Below, one piece after another: positions 7,696 through 14,170 of a stretch of 21,038 bases of DNA. Every line of letters begins with the position of its first letter. Positions within the stretch are counted from its first letter, which is position 1. This DNA is from an uncultured Oscillospiraceae bacterium. Lineage in GTDB: Bacteria > Bacillota > Clostridia > Oscillospirales > Ruminococcaceae. A model generated the notes under the pieces. The model saw only the letters and a list, made by a program, of their open reading frames with translations. It made no database searches and was not told the DNA's origin. The stretch spans positions 1-21,038 of the forward strand of contig UREN01000039.1 of NCBI GenBank assembly GCA_900546885.1, in the 5' to 3' direction. The translations under genes and the position numbers were made by a program.

Positions 7696-8744
7696 TGCGC
7701 GCCGCCCTCCTTCTTCATGATGTGAATTTCATCCGGGCCAATGTTCATGCCAATCAGCTCGCCCACCTGCGCGGCCTGGGTGGAGTGAATCATCCACTCA
7801 AAGCCCGCCTGGCGCACGTGCATCTCGTAGTGCACGCCCTTGAAGATGACGTTTTCCACCACGCCCGTCAGCTGGCCCTGAATGGCCGGCACAATCTGAA
7901 TGTCCTCGGGGCGCACCACCACCTGCACAAACTCTTTGGGGGCAAAGCCCTTGTCCACGCAGGTGAACTCCTGCCCGGCGAACTCCACGCGGAAATCGCG
8001 CAGCATCACGCCGTCAATGATGTTCGATTCGCCAATAAAATCGGCCACAAAGGCGTTGTTCGGCTCGTTGTAAATATCCTGCGGCGTGCCAATTTGCTGA
8101 ATGTTGCCGCCCTTCATCACCACCACCATGTCCGACATGGTGAGGGCCTCTTCCTGGTCGTGCGTGACGTAGATGAAGGTGATTTCCAAGCTTTGCTGAA
8201 TGCGCTTGAGCTCTATTTGCATCTCTTTGCGCAGCTTTAAGTCCAGCGCGCCCAGGGGCTCGTCCAGCAGCAGCACGCGCGGGCGGTTCACCAGCGCGCG
8301 GGCAATGGCCACGCGCTGCTGCTGCCCGCCGGAAAGCGTGGCCGTGCTGCGGCGCTCGAAGCCCTTCAGGCCCACAAGCTCCAGCATTTCCAGCACGGCG
8401 CGGCGCACCTCTTTTTCCTCCACCTTTTTCAGGCGAAGGCCGAAGGCCACGTTCTCGAACACGTTCAGGTGCGGGAACAGGGCATACTTCTGGAACACGG
8501 TGTTCACCTGCCGCTTGTACGGCGGCAGGTGCGTGATGTCCTTGCCATCAAAAAAGACATTGCCCGATTTCGGCTCGATAAACCCGCCTATGACGCGAAG
8601 CGTCGTCGTCTTGCCGCAGCCGGACGGGCCGAGGAAGGTGACGAACTCTTTGTCGTGGATATCGAGGTTGAGGCCGTCCAAAATGCGGTCTCCGTCGAAA
8701 TCGACTACAATGTCCTTGAGTGAAATAATCTTCTTTGTCTCCAT
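7692..8744 (-). CDS. potA: Spermidine/putrescine ABC transporter ATP-binding protein PotA
   Basis: The ATPase that powers polyamine import, 350 aa from the preferred start. Motifs are Walker [10 protein letters not shown] (39-47), a Q-loop in [10 protein letters not shown], the signature LSGGQQQR (137-144), Walker B LLLDEP (158-163) and H-loop VTHDQEEAL. The C-terminal third is a TOBE regulatory domain containing [10 protein letters not shown], typical of PotA/MalK-type importers. Two ATGs compete: the one at 8756 directly abuts the GGGGG Shine-Dalgarno, leaving no spacer, while the one at 8744 sits 12 bases below it and starts METKKIISL, as homologues do. I prefer 8744 with moderate certainty. 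It is first in potABCD and preceded by a leader of about 235 bases. Confidence 0.93.
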   Translation of the reverse strand: METKKIISLKDIVVDFDGDRILDGLNLDIHDKEFVTFLGPSGCGKTTTLRVIGGFIEPKSGNVFFDGKDITHLPPYKRQVNTVFQKYALFPHLNVFENVAFGLRLKKVEEKEVRRAVLEMLELVGLKGFERRSTATLSGGQQQRVAIARALVNRPRVLLLDEPLGALDLKLRKEMQIELKRIQQSLEITFIYVTHDQEEALTMSDMVVVMKGGNIQQIGTPQDIYNEPNNAFVADFIGESNIIDGVMLRDFRVEFAGQEFTCVDKGFAPKEFVQVVVRPEDIQIVPAIQGQLTGVVENVIFKGVHYEMHVRQAGFEWMIHSTQAAQVGELIGMNIGPDEIHIMKKEGGAQ

Positions 8745-8913
8745 TACAGATTGCATCCCCCTTTGCGGAATTTACCGAGGGGCGGTGTGCCCCGCGGCCC
8801 AGCGCCCATGTTACCGCCCCGCAAAAGGTTTGTTACACCACCCCATCCGGAAGGGCGGCTACAGCGGCACATCAAGACGCCAAATTTCGCCGCAGGCATT
8901 GCGCAGGGCCGAA

Positions 8914-8929
8914 GGGAAAGCGCTTTCCC
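8914..8929. promoter_or_regulatory. cre-like 16-bp perfect palindrome in the potABCD leader
   Basis: GGGAAAGCGCTTTCCC is perfectly self-complementary. Its core GAAAGCGCTTTC matches the centre of the catabolite response element bound by CcpA (TGAAAGCGCTTTCA), with G and C in place of the outer T and A. It lies about 50 bases inside the predicted transcript, where a roadblock repressor would act. It would also fold as an RNA hairpin. Role inferred. Confidence 0.4.
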
Positions 8930-8953
8930 CCGCCCTTTTGCCACCTGCGGCTG

Positions 8954-8977
8954 TGTGTCAGATGCGTATACGACACA
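8954..8977. promoter_or_regulatory. Operator-like dyad at the potABCD transcription start
   Basis: TGTGTC (8954-8959) and GACACA (8972-8977) form an inverted repeat with a 12-base spacer that contains the palindrome GTATAC. It begins only a few bases below the predicted start point near 8980, a common place for a repressor site. No regulator is identified. Confidence 0.35.
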
Positions 8978-8986
8978 TTGCCCTCT

Positions 8987-9015
8987 ATTATGGGGCCATG
9001 TTCACACTTTGTCAA
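8987..9015 (-). promoter_or_regulatory. Strong sigma-A promoter for potABCD
   Basis: On the minus strand a perfect -35 TTGACA (9015-9010) and a -10 CATAAT (8992-8987) are separated by 17 bases. Transcription would begin near 8980, leaving a leader of about 235 bases before the potA start at 8744. Phased T-tracts lie directly upstream. Confidence 0.7.
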
Positions 9016-9017
9016 TG

Positions 9018-9156
9018 TTTTTTTCGCAAAATCTGCGCAAAATTTTCTGTTTTCCCGCTTTTTCCCGTGCTTTTTCGCATTTTTTCGGGCCGGGTTTTCA
9101 GGTTTTCTTTTAATTTCTCTTGTTTTCTCGCGTTTTCTCCCGTTTTCTCCGTTTTC
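9018..9156. other. Helically phased T-tract region upstream of the pot promoter
   Basis: Runs of 4-7 T on the plus strand are centred near 9021, 9052, 9061, 9073, 9082, 9096, 9104, 9115, 9124, 9134, 9144 and 9153. Much of the series is spaced close to one DNA turn, and the last part is a 10-bp unit GTTTTCTC(C/G)C repeated about 3.5 times (9122-9156). Such phasing causes intrinsic curvature. The A-rich minus strand just above the -35 box could also act as an UP-like element. There is no gene here. Confidence 0.55.
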
Positions 9157-9158
9157 AT

Positions 9159-9182
9159 AAAAAACCGGGCGCGCGGGGCCCG
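9159..9182 (-). terminator. Weak terminator downstream of ogt
   Basis: On the minus strand a 5-bp all-GC stem CGGGC/GCCCG (9182-9178 with 9170-9166) and a 7-base loop are followed, one base later, by six T residues (9164-9159). It lies about 190 bases past the ogt stop, and the stem is short. Confidence 0.35.
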
Positions 9183-9226
9183 CAGCGGGGCAAACGGGGC
9201 CCGCAGCGGGACAAACGGGGCCCGCC
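9175..9226. repeat. 21-bp GC-rich tandem repeat, about 2.5 copies
   Basis: Unit 1 at 9175-9195 and unit 2 at 9196-9216 start GGGGCCCGCAGCGGG and end CAAAC, differing at one base; a partial third copy starts at 9217. The unit is exactly two helical turns. It lies between ogt and the T-tract region and encodes no supportable protein. Confidence 0.8.
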
Positions 9227-9371
9227 TTCCGGCCAGAAAGGCCCGCCCCGGCCCTTTCCCGCTGGCAGGCCTGTGCCCCGGCCCCCCGCCCTCGCGCGCC
9301 GGGCGCTGCTTTGCGCGGCGCATTTTCCGCCGCAGGCCGTCTGTGCGCGGCCCGTTCGGCCCGCCGTGCGC
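9227..9371. other. GC-rich intergenic DNA between the 21-bp repeat and ogt
   Basis: A very GC-rich stretch with several short self-complementary segments but no coding potential that I can support. It would be the 3' untranslated part of an ogt transcript. Confidence 0.4.
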
Positions 9372-9920
9372 CTACAGCGCCGTGCCGGTTTGGGGCATGT
9401 GCAGCCGGCGCATGTCCACGCCCTCGTGCGCCAGCAGCCGCGCCTTGGCGGCAAGGCCCCCGGCATAGCCGGTGAGGCTGCCGTGCGAGCCCACCACGCG
9501 GTGGCAGGGAATGATGATGCTGATGGGGTTGTGGCCCACCGCGCCGCCCACCGCCTGGCTGGACATGGACGGCCGGCCCATCTGGGCGGCCAGCCGGGCC
9601 GCCAGCGCGCCGTAGGTGGTGGTGGCGCCGTAGGGGATGCGGCACAGCAGCGCCCACACCTGCTGGCGGAACGCGCTGCCCGCAGGCCGCAGGGGCAGCG
9701 CGCCCGGGCACGGCTGTTCCCCGGCAAAATAGGCGTCCAGCCACTGCCGCGCGGCCCGAAACACGGCCAGGCCGCCGTCCTGCACGCATGCGCCGGGCAG
9801 CAGGGGCTGGCCGAAGTATTTCTGCCCCTCTAACCACAGGCCCACCAGGTTTTCCCCGTCGCTGGCCAGCGTCAGCCGCCCCACGGGGGACGGGCAGGTG
9901 GTGAAACGGTAGGTTGCCAT
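9372..9920 (-). CDS. ogt: Methylated-DNA--protein-cysteine methyltransferase (O6-alkylguanine repair)
   Basis: Suicide DNA-repair enzyme that transfers alkyl groups from O6-alkylguanine to its own cysteine, 182 aa. The C-terminal domain carries FRQQVWALLCRIPYGATTTYG (84-104, helix-turn-helix DNA-binding region), the asparagine-hinge block GHNP and the active-site motif IIPCHRVVG, with catalytic Cys139. The N-terminal domain (1-75) is the short ribonuclease-H-like fold of the family. The ATG has GGGGG 7-8 bases upstream, and a -10 TATAAT is present at 10015-10010. It stands alone between the pot promoter region and the trkA promoter. It could equally be named ada-C or MGMT; there is no AdaA regulatory domain. 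Confidence 0.93.
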   Translation of the reverse strand: MATYRFTTCPSPVGRLTLASDGENLVGLWLEGQKYFGQPLLPGACVQDGGLAVFRAARQWLDAYFAGEQPCPGALPLRPAGSAFRQQVWALLCRIPYGATTTYGALAARLAAQMGRPSMSSQAVGGAVGHNPISIIIPCHRVVGSHGSLTGYAGGLAAKARLLAHEGVDMRRLHMPQTGTAL

Positions 9921-10009
9921 AAGGGTGCCCCCTTCTTTTTCTGCGGGGCGTGTGGGCGGCCCTGCCCGGCGCTGCGCGCAGGCGGCCCAACAGCCCCAAA
10001 TTTATTTTT

Positions 10010-10038
10010 ATTATAATAGGAAAGCGCAAAAAAGAAAG
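10010..10038 (-). promoter_or_regulatory. Candidate ogt promoter
   Basis: A perfect -10 TATAAT (10015-10010, minus strand) lies in a short AT-rich island. The sequence 17 bases above it, CTTTCT, is a poor -35. The distance from the -10 to the ogt ATG at 9920 is about 90 bases. Confidence 0.4.
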
Positions 10039-10253
10039 AGCCCGCGGGGCGAACGATGCGCTGGCGCAAAAAACACGGCCGGAAGGCGCGCTGCGCCGCC
10101 CGGGCTTTTGTTCCGGCGGCCGCGCGTTTCCGCGCCCGTGCGCGCCGCGCCCCCTGTGCACGCCGCACGCGGGGCGCGCTGCCGCACATTGCCAGTGCAC
10201 GGGGCGCCGGGCCCGGTTTTGCGCCCTGTTTTCCGCTTTTTGCGCGCCGTCTC

Positions 10254-10281
10254 TTGCACTTTTTACAGAAAGGAATATAAT
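10254..10281 (+). promoter_or_regulatory. Promoter of the trkA-trkH operon
   Basis: A -35 TTGCAC (10254-10259), a 16-base spacer and a perfect -10 TATAAT (10276-10281). The stretch CTCTTGCACTTT around the -35 is repeated exactly at the ktrB promoter. The predicted leader is about 110 bases. Confidence 0.6.
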
Positions 10282-10396
10282 GGTGTGGCAACGCCAACTC
10301 TTCTGGCGCCGCCCGCGCCGCCCAAAGGGCGCGCGGCACGCAAAAAAACATGCGCCGGGGCGGCATGCCTGCGGCCGCGGAAAGGGGGCCTTGCAC

Positions 10397-11758
10397 ATGA
10401 AAATCATCATTGCGGGCGATGGAAAGGTGGGCCTTGCGCTGACGCGCCAGCTGCTGCACGAGGGGCACGAGCTGGTGGTGATTGATTCCAACCGCAGCGT
10501 GCTGGGCCGCAGCCTGGAAAAATATGACCTTTTAACCGTGCCGGGCAACGCCGCGGCGCTGGGCACGCTGCGCGAGGCGGGCGCCGCAGACGCAGACCTG
10601 CTGATTGCCGCCACCAGCACAGACGAGACGAACATTTTGTGCTGCCTTGTGGCAAAGCGCCTGAACCCCAGGCTGCACACCATTGCGCGCGTGCGCAGCT
10701 ATGAATATGCCGAGCAGCTTTTTTTGATGCGCGAAGAGCTGGGCCTCTCGATGAGCGTCAACCCCGAGCTGGCCGCCGCCAGCGAAATTTTCCGCCTGCT
10801 GCAGTTCCCCAGCTTTATTCAGCGCGAGACGTTTGCCAAGGGCCGGGTGGAAATTGTAGAGCTGCGCGTGGACGAGGGCAGCCGCCTGTGCGGCGTGCCG
10901 CTTTCGCAGCTGGATTCCATCACCCGCGTGAAGGTGCTGGTGTGCGCGGTGACGCACGGCGGGGCCGTCACCATCCCGAACGGCAACTATGTGCTGGCCG
11001 CGGGCGACCATATCCATGTGACGGCCGCCGGGGCCGACCTTGCCCGCCTGCTGAAAAACCTGGGCATCATGCGCCGCCGCGTGCGGCAGGTGATGCTGGT
11101 GGGCGGCGGGCGCATCACCTATTACTTGGCCAAGCGCCTGCTGCAAAGCGGCGTGGGCGTAAAAATTATTGAAATAGACGCAAAGCGCGCCGTGCAGCTG
11201 GCCGAGGCCCTGCCCGCGGCCGAGGTGGCGCTGGGCGACGGCTCTTCGCGCGAATTGCTTTTGGCCGAAGGGCTGACGCAGGCAGACGCGCTGGTGACGC
11301 TGACGGGCATTGACGAGGAGAACATTGTTGTCTCGATGTTTGGCCATTCGCAGAACGTGCCCAAAATTGTGACGAAAATCAACCGCCTGGAATACGGCTC
11401 TATTTTTGCCGAGCTGGGCGTGGGCAGCATTGTCAGCCCGAAAGAGCTGTGCTCGAACGACATTGCGCGCTATGTGCGCGCCATGCAGAACACGGTGGGC
11501 AGCGTGCTTACGCTGCACAGCATTGCCGGGGGCGAGGCCGAGGCGCTGGAGTTTCGCGTGGACGGCGCCGTGCACTATTGCGGCGTGCCCCTGCGGGACG
11601 TGCCGCTGCGCGCGGGCGTGCTGATTGCGTGCATCACCCGCCGCGGCAAAACCATCATCCCCGACGGCGCGGCCCACTTTGAAAAGGGCGACACCGTGGT
11701 GGCCGTCACGGCCTGCGAAGAGGCCGTGACGCATATGAACGATTTGTTTGAACCGTGA
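10397..11758 (+). CDS. trkA: Potassium uptake regulatory subunit TrkA (two RCK domains)
   Basis: Cytoplasmic nucleotide-binding gating subunit of a Trk potassium importer, 453 aa, the usual size of double-RCK TrkA. The first Rossmann fold has GDGKVG (7-12) and the dinucleotide acid VVIDSN (27-32). RCK_C follows near 150-215 (ELRVDEGSRLCGVPL). The second Rossmann fold has LVGGGRITYYLAKRL (234-248) with IIEIDAKR, and a second RCK_C begins near 375 (YCGVPLRDVPL). The open frame extends upstream to 9950, but the ATG at 10397 is chosen: it starts directly with the beta strand MKIIIAGDGK, and AAGGGGG lies about 9 bases upstream. trkH begins 13 bases downstream, with its Shine-Dalgarno overlapping the trkA stop. 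Confidence 0.93.
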   Translation: MKIIIAGDGKVGLALTRQLLHEGHELVVIDSNRSVLGRSLEKYDLLTVPGNAAALGTLREAGAADADLLIAATSTDETNILCCLVAKRLNPRLHTIARVRSYEYAEQLFLMREELGLSMSVNPELAAASEIFRLLQFPSFIQRETFAKGRVEIVELRVDEGSRLCGVPLSQLDSITRVKVLVCAVTHGGAVTIPNGNYVLAAGDHIHVTAAGADLARLLKNLGIMRRRVRQVMLVGGGRITYYLAKRLLQSGVGVKIIEIDAKRAVQLAEALPAAEVALGDGSSRELLLAEGLTQADALVTLTGIDEENIVVSMFGHSQNVPKIVTKINRLEYGSIFAELGVGSIVSPKELCSNDIARYVRAMQNTVGSVLTLHSIAGGEAEALEFRVDGAVHYCGVPLRDVPLRAGVLIACITRRGKTIIPDGAAHFEKGDTVVAVTACEEAVTHMNDLFEP

Positions 11759-11771
11759 AGGAGCGTGCTGC

Positions 11772-13247
11772 ATGATGGACCGTGTGATGTGCGCCGTGCT
11801 GGGGCGCATTCTGCTGGTGGAGGCGGCGTTCCTCCTTCCCCCGCTGGCGCTGTGCCTGTGGGACGGCGATGCGCAGGACGCGCGCGCCTTTGTGTGGGCC
11901 GCGGCGCTGTGCGCGGCCGTGGGCTTTGCGCTGTGCGCCGTGGGCCGGCGCAGCGCCAAGCGCGGCGAATTTCTGGCGCGCAGCGGCTTTGTCACCGTGG
12001 CCCTTGCGTGGATAGCCATCAGCCTGTTCGGCGCGCTGCCCTTCTGGCTCAGCGGGGCCATCCCCCACTTTGTTGACGCTTTGTTCGAGACGGTGAGCGG
12101 CTTTACCACCACGGGCTCGTCTATCCTCTCCGACGTAGAGGCGCTGGGCCGCGGCATGCTGTATTGGCGCAGCTTTACGCACTGGGTGGGCGGCATGGGC
12201 ATTCTGGTGTTCACGCTGGCCATTGTGAACACCAAGAAAAACGCCGGCACCATGAACCTGATGCGCGCCGAAAGCCCCGGGCCCAGCGTGGGGCGCTTTA
12301 CCCCGCGCATTGGCCAGACGGCGCGCATTTTGTACGGCATTTACCTGGTGCTGACGGTGCTGTGCGTGTGCTTTCTGCTGGCGGGCGGCATGCCGCTGTT
12401 CGACAGCCTGTGCACGGCCTATGGCACGGCGGGCACGGGCGGCTTTGGCATCAAAAACGACAGCATGGTGTCGTATTCGCCCTATTTGCAAAACGTGTGC
12501 ACGGTGTTCATGTTTCTGTTTGGCATAAATTTCAACTTTTATGTGCTTTTGCTGCTGCGCCAGTTCCGGCGCGCGCTGCTGGACGAAGAGCTGCTGTGGT
12601 ATTTCGGCATCTTTCTGGCCTCGGGCCTTGCCATTGCCTGGAACATCCGCCCCATGATGGAAAGCGCGGGCGAAAGCCTGCACCACGCGTTTTTCCAGGT
12701 GAGCAGCATTATGACCACCACCGGCTTTGCCACGGCAGATTTCAACCTGTGGCCGCCCTTTTCCAAGGCTGTGCTGCTGTGCCTGATGGCGCTGGGCGCG
12801 TGCGCGGGCTCTACCGGCGGCGGGCTGAAGGTGATACGCGCCGTGCTGCTTGCCAAGGGCCTGCGGCGCAACGTGCACCACACGCTGCACCCCAACAGCG
12901 TGCGCATTGTGCATTTGAACGGCGCGCCCGTTGGCATGGACGTGCTGCACGGCGTGGGCTCGTACCTGGCGGCCTACTGCCTGGTGGCCCTGGCCAGCTT
13001 TCTGGTGGTTTCGCTGGACGGCTTTTCGGTTGAGACAAACCTTTCGGCCATGCTTTCGTGCTTCAACAACATTGGCCCCGCGCTGGACGCGGCGGGCCCC
13101 ATGTCGAACTTTGGCGCGTTCAGCAACCTTTCCAAGCTGGTGCTGACGGCCGACATGCTGCTGGGCAGGCTGGAAATCTTCCCCATTCTGGCGCTGTTCA
13201 GCCGCCGCACCTGGCGCATGCGCCGCCCCCTGCGCGCCGCGCACTGA
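11772..13247 (+). CDS. trkH: Trk-type potassium uptake membrane subunit TrkH
   Basis: Ion-conducting subunit of the SKT (Trk/Ktr/HKT) family, 491 aa. The four pore-loop filter segments are visible: GFTTTGSSI (110-118), GTAGTGGFG (218-226), MTTTGFAT (314-321) and NNIGP (432-436), each supplying a conserved glycine. A conserved membrane block GACAGSTGGGLKVIR lies near 342-356, and SFTHWVGGMGILVF precedes the second repeat. Start choice: ATG 11772 has AAGGAG (11758-11763) 8 bases upstream; the next codon is also ATG. A longer frame from 11748 lacks a Shine-Dalgarno. It pairs with the upstream trkA, and a strong terminator follows at 13269-13301. Confidence 0.93.
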   Translation: MMDRVMCAVLGRILLVEAAFLLPPLALCLWDGDAQDARAFVWAAALCAAVGFALCAVGRRSAKRGEFLARSGFVTVALAWIAISLFGALPFWLSGAIPHFVDALFETVSGFTTTGSSILSDVEALGRGMLYWRSFTHWVGGMGILVFTLAIVNTKKNAGTMNLMRAESPGPSVGRFTPRIGQTARILYGIYLVLTVLCVCFLLAGGMPLFDSLCTAYGTAGTGGFGIKNDSMVSYSPYLQNVCTVFMFLFGINFNFYVLLLLRQFRRALLDEELLWYFGIFLASGLAIAWNIRPMMESAGESLHHAFFQVSSIMTTTGFATADFNLWPPFSKAVLLCLMALGACAGSTGGGLKVIRAVLLAKGLRRNVHHTLHPNSVRIVHLNGAPVGMDVLHGVGSYLAAYCLVALASFLVVSLDGFSVETNLSAMLSCFNNIGPALDAAGPMSNFGAFSNLSKLVLTADMLLGRLEIFPILALFSRRTWRMRRPLRAAH

Positions 13248-13268
13248 AGCAGGGTTCAAACAAAACAG

Positions 13269-13301
13269 GGCCCGGCAGGCCGTTTGCCTGCCGGGCCTTT
13301 T
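13269..13301 (+). terminator. Bidirectional terminator after trkH
   Basis: A 12-bp GC-rich stem, GGCCCGGCAGGC paired with GCCTGCCGGGCC, a 5-base loop and then TTTT on the plus strand. On the minus strand it is followed by CTGTTTTGTTT, so it can also end the converging gene at 13344. Confidence 0.85.
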
Positions 13302-13343
13302 GCATGCCGCCGCGCGCGGCCCTTTGCCCGGGCCGCCCCGCCG

Positions 13344-13829
13344 TCAGGCGCCGGGCCGCTCTATTTTCAACAGGAACATGGCCGCCACGGCCAGGGCCCA
13401 CGGCAGCGCCGTCAGCGCAAGCATCACAATGCCCTTGTGGTTTTCGTAGTGGTATTCCTCGTAAGAAAACAGCTTGTTCGGGTTGTTCAGGTAATAAAGG
13501 TACAGCTTCAGCGGCGGGGTTGCGGGCTCTTTGAAATAGGCGTGGTACTGCCGCTGCCGGCCGTCTATGGAATAGCGGTATGTGGCGTGCCAGTTGTAGT
13601 GGGGCGGCTGGCCGTGCGGGTGCTTTTCCACCAGCGTGGCGGGCACACTGTGGCCGCGGCTTTTGGCAATGTCGCGCTTGCGCGCCCAGCCCAGGCGCCA
13701 GTCAACCTTTTTGCTAAGCGGCACGGCCGCCACATACCCAAGCACCAGCACGGCGAACACCACCGCCCATTTGGCCCAGTTCAGCGGGCTTTCCCCAAAC
13801 AGCGCAACCAGCCCCTGCTTCACATCCAT
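13344..13829 (-). CDS. Unrecognised membrane protein with two transmembrane helices (161 aa)
   Basis: Not recognised. It has an N-terminal helix near residues 19-38 (KWAVVFAVLVLGYVAAVPLS), a soluble middle of about 95 residues, and a C-terminal helix near 134-155. The middle begins with a basic stretch (KKVDWRLGWARKRDIAKSRGH) and continues ATLVEKHP ... YNWHATYRYSIDGRQRQYHAYF; this Val-Glu-then-strand pattern resembles DUF3592-like membrane proteins, but I cannot confirm it. Many His and Tyr residues (HYNWHATYRYS, EEYHYENHK) stand out. The start is well supported: GGAGG 7 bases before the ATG and a promoter at 13910-13938. It lies alone between the two potassium transport operons, on the opposite strand, converging on trkH. 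A role with potassium uptake is only suggested by position. Confidence 0.8.
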   Translation of the reverse strand: MDVKQGLVALFGESPLNWAKWAVVFAVLVLGYVAAVPLSKKVDWRLGWARKRDIAKSRGHSVPATLVEKHPHGQPPHYNWHATYRYSIDGRQRQYHAYFKEPATPPLKLYLYYLNNPNKLFSYEEYHYENHKGIVMLALTALPWALAVAAMFLLKIERPGA

Positions 13830-13909
13830 CTTCGCACCTCCGCCTCACATTTTGCCCCTGGCCCGCTTTGCCCCGCAGCGCGCGGCGGCCGCGGGCCGGC
13901 TTTGCCCTC

Positions 13910-13938
13910 ATCATACCCCATTCCTGCGCCCGGCGCAA
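13910..13938 (-). promoter_or_regulatory. Promoter of the 161-aa membrane protein gene
   Basis: On the minus strand a -35 TTGCGC (13938-13933) and a -10 TATGAT (13915-13910) are separated by 17 bases. The start codon at 13829 lies about 80 bases below. The promoter diverges from the ktrB promoter roughly 85 bases away. Confidence 0.5.
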
Positions 13939-14023
13939 GCCCCAAACCGCCGTTTTTTGCGCGCCGTTGCGCCGCGTTTTTCCGCCCGCCTGCGCGTGGG
14001 GGCAAACAACTTCATTTTCCCTC

Positions 14024-14051
14024 TTGCACTTTCCCGCAAAATGGATATAAT
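14024..14051 (+). promoter_or_regulatory. Promoter of the ktrB-ktrA operon
   Basis: A -35 TTGCAC (14024-14029), a 16-base spacer and a perfect -10 TATAAT (14046-14051). The flanking CTCTTGCACTTT is identical to the trkA promoter. The predicted leader before the TTG start is about 110 bases. Confidence 0.6.
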
Positions 14052-14170
14052 ATGAGGCAGCATCGCCCCGTTTGCACATTTCTTCCAAAAAATATGCAGA
14101 GGTTTGTGCGGCTTGCCATGCGCATTTTCCGGCAGGGGGCGTGCTGTTGGGATGAGAGGAGAAATACCTG

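Larger units (their letters stand above)
9921..10396. other. Divergent intergenic region between ogt and trkA
   Basis: It holds the ogt promoter (10010-10038) and the trkA promoter (10254-10281), separated by about 210 very GC-rich bases with no supportable gene. The trkA leader contains a 10-bp hairpin with one bulge (10313-10336) just below the start point. Long frames crossing this region on both strands are products of high GC. Confidence 0.5.

Noticed and set aside
8945..8985. A minus-frame peptide containing VSYTHLT that recalls a Nextera adapter translation
   Set aside because: The DNA does not match the Nextera adapter, and the region contains a coherent promoter and leader, so this is chance.
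9122..9226. Short repeats considered as a CRISPR array
   Set aside because: The repeat units abut directly with no unique spacers, and no cas gene is present.
8872..10683. 603-aa open frame on the minus strand spanning ogt and the intergenic regions
   Set aside because: It overlaps ogt and trkA in other frames, is dominated by Arg/Ala/Pro repeats from GC-rich codons, and shows no recognisable domain.
11706..13259. 517-aa minus-strand open frame opposite trkH
   Set aside because: It is antisense to a clear TrkH gene and rich in His, Gln and Arg with no domain.
10282..14170. Leaders of trkA and ktrB considered as ydaO-type c-di-AMP or other potassium riboswitches
   Set aside because: The leaders are only about 110 bases, and I could not see the conserved ydaO blocks or an expression-platform terminator.
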